Origin: Marinobacter persicus
Lineage (GTDB): Bacteria > Pseudomonadota > Gammaproteobacteria > Pseudomonadales > Oleiphilaceae
Assembly: GCF_900114155.1 (NCBI RefSeq)
Contig: NZ_FOSC01000005.1
Coordinates: 186,001-250,000 of the forward strand
Direction: 5' to 3'
Length of the DNA: 64,000 nt
Below, one piece after another: positions 62,379-64,000 of the stretch. The translations under genes were made by a program, and so were the position numbers. The notes below the pieces were generated by a model, which was given only the letters and a program-made list of their open reading frames with translations, searched no databases and was not told the DNA's origin. Positions within the stretch are counted from its first letter, which is position 1. The number at the start of each line of letters is the position of its first letter.

Positions 62379-63464
62379 TTACTGGCCACGGATGTCGTAG
62401 ACGGTCAGTTCATCGTCCAGGCTGATGCGGATCGTGACCTGCTGCCCACAGCACTGAGCGGGCACACTGTACCGATTTCCCCGCACATCGATGTAGGCAT
62501 CCCAACTAACATGGCGGACATCGTAATATCGGGTGTCGAAGTCCGTTGCTGGCCTTGCCAGCAGGTGTGGCTTCTCGGCGTCGAACCGCTCCAGCGGTGT
62601 TTGCTGGAACTGCCGCAGCAGACGTTGATGGGCACAGGTTGTTAACCATTGCTCCAGCAACTGGTTCAGGTGTGCGTAGCTGTCGAAGCTGCGGTACCGC
62701 TGGAAGAAGTGGTGCTTTACGTAGCCCACCATCCGCTCGGTCTTGCCTTTGGTTCTGGGGCGCTGAGGGCGACAGGCTTTGGCAACGAACCCATAATGAT
62801 TGGCCAGCTCCAGGAAGCCGGTATTGAACGTGACCTTGCCATCACGGTCGTGACGAACCACCGCCGCCTTCTGGTTATCCACCAGAACACTGGCCGGGAC
62901 GCCATCAAAGTACCGGAAGGCCTGCACCAGGGACTCGTAGGTGTGTTCGGCATCCTGGCGCGGGCCAGCCCAGACGTGAAGGTATCGGGAGTAGCCCAAC
63001 ACGTTCACCGCGATGTTGACGGTACAGATCCGGCCACCGACTTCGGTCCGGATCTGGCCCCAGTCATGCTGTAGCTGCTTGCCCGGCTGCGTCTCGTATC
63101 GAACCGTTTGCTTACTGGCCCGCAGGGGACGCTTGGGTTGGATGTACTCGCGAACCAGGGTCGAGGAACCGCTGTACCCTTGTTCCCGCAACTGCTGGAA
63201 AATGACCTCGGCGTTCCAGACCTCGTTAGCCAACTGCTGATCGATAAATGGCTTGAAGGGGTCCAGCTTGCTGGGCCGACGCGTTTTGGGCTTGCCCGTA
63301 GGCGGTGCCGGTAGAGCCAGATACCGGCGCACCGTGCGCTCTGAACAGCCAATCCGATGGGCAATGTCCACGATGTGTGCCCCTTGTACCCGTAGTTGCT
63401 TTATCATGAGAAAGTCCTCTCGGCTTTGCATGAGTCTTTTCCTTTCAGGTTTCGTCACCTTCAA
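62379..63464 (-). CDS. istA: IS21-family transposase IstA, ended early by an in-frame TAA
   Basis: 361 aa. An N-terminal helix-turn-helix (VDIAHRIGCSERTVRRYLAL) and the DDE core: QLQHDWGQIRTEV, VLVDNQKAAVVRHDR and GKTERMVGYVKHHF. After IRGQ comes TAA (62379-62381), then ATG and 43 more codons in the same frame (MARHRLTDRKDGWQ to the istB start), as if a single base change had created the stop. Normal IstA would be about 405 aa here. The catalytic core is complete, so partial activity is possible. Confidence 0.88.
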   Translation of the reverse strand: MKVTKPERKRLMQSREDFLMIKQLRVQGAHIVDIAHRIGCSERTVRRYLALPAPPTGKPKTRRPSKLDPFKPFIDQQLANEVWNAEVIFQQLREQGYSGSSTLVREYIQPKRPLRASKQTVRYETQPGKQLQHDWGQIRTEVGGRICTVNIAVNVLGYSRYLHVWAGPRQDAEHTYESLVQAFRYFDGVPASVLVDNQKAAVVRHDRDGKVTFNTGFLELANHYGFVAKACRPQRPRTKGKTERMVGYVKHHFFQRYRSFDSYAHLNQLLEQWLTTCAHQRLLRQFQQTPLERFDAEKPHLLARPATDFDTRYYDVRHVSWDAYIDVRGNRYSVPAQCCGQQVTIRISLDDELTVYDIRGQ

Positions 63465-63534
63465 GAAAAGGCCATGCGGGTCGGGAGGACAATCTATCCT
63501 GACAATTTACGGACTTTTAGCACTGTTACTGACA

Positions 63535-64000
63535 CCGCCGGGCGAAAACGATCCTCTCGCTGGATGAGTCCCTGAACAAAGTGGACCGCTTCCTAAAGAC
63601 GAACCGCCCAAGGATGGGCCGGGGGAAGCCGAGCAAGGAAGTGAAGAGCAACCTCACCGATAACGAAAGCGCCAAGATGACCACCAGCAAGGGCACGATC
63701 CAGGGCTATAACGGCGTGGCCACGGTGGACAAGAAACACCAGATCATCATTGATGCCCAGGCCTTCGGGGAAGGGCAGGAGCACCACACCCTGCAGCCGG
63801 TGTTGGAAACCGTTGAAACCCGCTTCAAGAAGTTGGGCATTGCCGAAAACATCTACCAGCAAGGCGCCATCGTTACGGCGGATACCGGCTTCGCGAATGA
63901 CAAATTTGATGGGAGCAAATTTGAACAGCCGCAGGCTGGCCCGCAGGGCGAGTCTCATGGAAGAGACGAGTAACCCAATATGAAGTACCTGCATGAGCGC
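63535..64000 (+). pseudogene. IS1182-family transposase, 3' fragment with a stem-loop insertion
   Basis: The frame continues from the 5' fragment: RAKTILSLDESLNKVDRFLK, MTTSKGTIQGYNGVATVDKK and AIVTADTGFAN. It then enters a 72-bp insertion that adds residues FDGSKFEQPQAGPQGESHG and a TAA at 63971-63973. After it the expected NMKYLHER resumes in frame, and the window ends. Confidence 0.88.
63901..63972 (+). repeat. 72-bp stem-loop-rich insertion in IS1182 transposase
   Basis: Four consecutive small hairpins: CAAATTTG-ATGGGAG-CAAATTTG, AGCC-GCA-GGCT, GCCC-GCA-GGGC and GTCTC-ATGGAA-GAGAC. Length is a multiple of three but it ends with an in-frame stop. Boundaries may be off by a few bases. The identity is not known. 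Confidence 0.7.

Larger units (their letters stand above)
61391..63534 (-). mobile_element. Complete IS21-family element (2144 bp)
   Basis: Termini are related inverted 48-bp ends beginning TGTCA and ending with the shared GATTGTCC. The outermost 4 bases of target, CCGC, are duplicated on both sides (61387-61390 and 63535-63538). It carries istA and istB on the minus strand. Confidence 0.9.
60737..64000 (+). mobile_element. IS1182-family element, interrupted; right end outside window
   Basis: Begins at TGTAGAAAAACTCCG directly next to the attC core. It carries one transposase gene on the plus strand that is broken at 61390 by an IS21-family element and at about 63900 by a 72-bp insertion. 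The right end and target duplication are not visible. Confidence 0.8.

Noticed and set aside
63901..63972. Group II intron remnant
   Set aside because: No domain V-like hairpin or intron 5' end motif; only short hairpins are seen.
56227..64000. Prophage or integrative element at tRNA-Ser
   Set aside because: No tyrosine integrase, no phage genes and no repeat of the tRNA 3' end in the window; cassette sites and IS elements explain the content.

Overview
The window is one contiguous stretch of a GC-rich gammaproteobacterial chromosome. Gene order repeatedly matches blocks known from Pseudomonas aeruginosa: aroC-MFS; leuCDB-asd-fimV-truA-trpF-accD-folC-dedD-cvpA-purF-metZ; ftsK-lolA-rarA-serS-cobA; fabI-yej-mltD-gloB-methyltransferase-rnhA-dnaQ-fimL; sohB-DUF934-cysI-metH-nfuA; tusE-B-C-D-yccA-tRNA-Ser. 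The blocks are joined differently from Pseudomonas, and trpBA sits between trpF and accD. This suggests a Marinobacter-like marine gammaproteobacterium. The genus is an inference.

Layout. 1-2571: aroC 3' end, an MFS transporter and a convergent LysR regulator. 2572-3112: a gene-free gap holding two long palindromic repeats. 3113-7536: leucine biosynthesis (leuCDB) and asd, closed by a terminator. 7799-20917: fimV, truA, trpF-B-A, accD, folC, dedD, cvpA, purF, metZ. 20932-27856: ftsK, lolA, rarA, a third palindromic repeat, serS, cobA. 27915-31378: DAHP synthase and a DUF1631/PilZ pair. 31485-40406 (minus strand): fabI, the yejABEF-type peptide ABC transporter, gloB-mltD. 40510-46002: methyltransferase, rnhA, dnaQ, fimL, an SCP2 protein, sohB, then a fourth palindromic repeat. 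46306-55872: DUF934-cysI, a 34-aa membrane peptide, DUF2970, metH, nfuA, the tusDCBE sulfur relay and yccA, ending at tRNA-Ser(UGA).

From 56227 to the end the character changes. Coding sequence becomes AT-rich, and genes of unknown function on one strand are separated by integron-type attC sites. Four are recognised, three of them with well-formed imperfect stems carrying single extrahelical bases. No integrase is visible, so this is an integrase-less cassette cluster (CALIN) beside a tRNA. Cassettes encode an N-terminally anchored unknown protein, a DUF6119/TIGR04141-type sporadic protein, another small membrane-anchored protein, and a PutAbiC-like (abortive-infection-like) protein broken by one missing A in an A-run. 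The array ends in nested mobile elements: an IS1182-family element whose transposase is cut by a complete IS21-family element (2144 bp, 4-bp target duplication CCGC, frame restored on excision) and again by a 72-bp stem-loop-rich insertion carrying an in-frame stop.

Functionally, the core genes cover branched-chain, aromatic/tryptophan and methionine/cysteine biosynthesis. CobA (siroheme and corrin precursor), CysI (siroheme enzyme) and MetH (cobalamin enzyme) form one functional thread. FimV and FimL are both factors connected with type IV pili in Pseudomonas. Tus proteins, tRNA-Ser, SerS and TruA serve translation.
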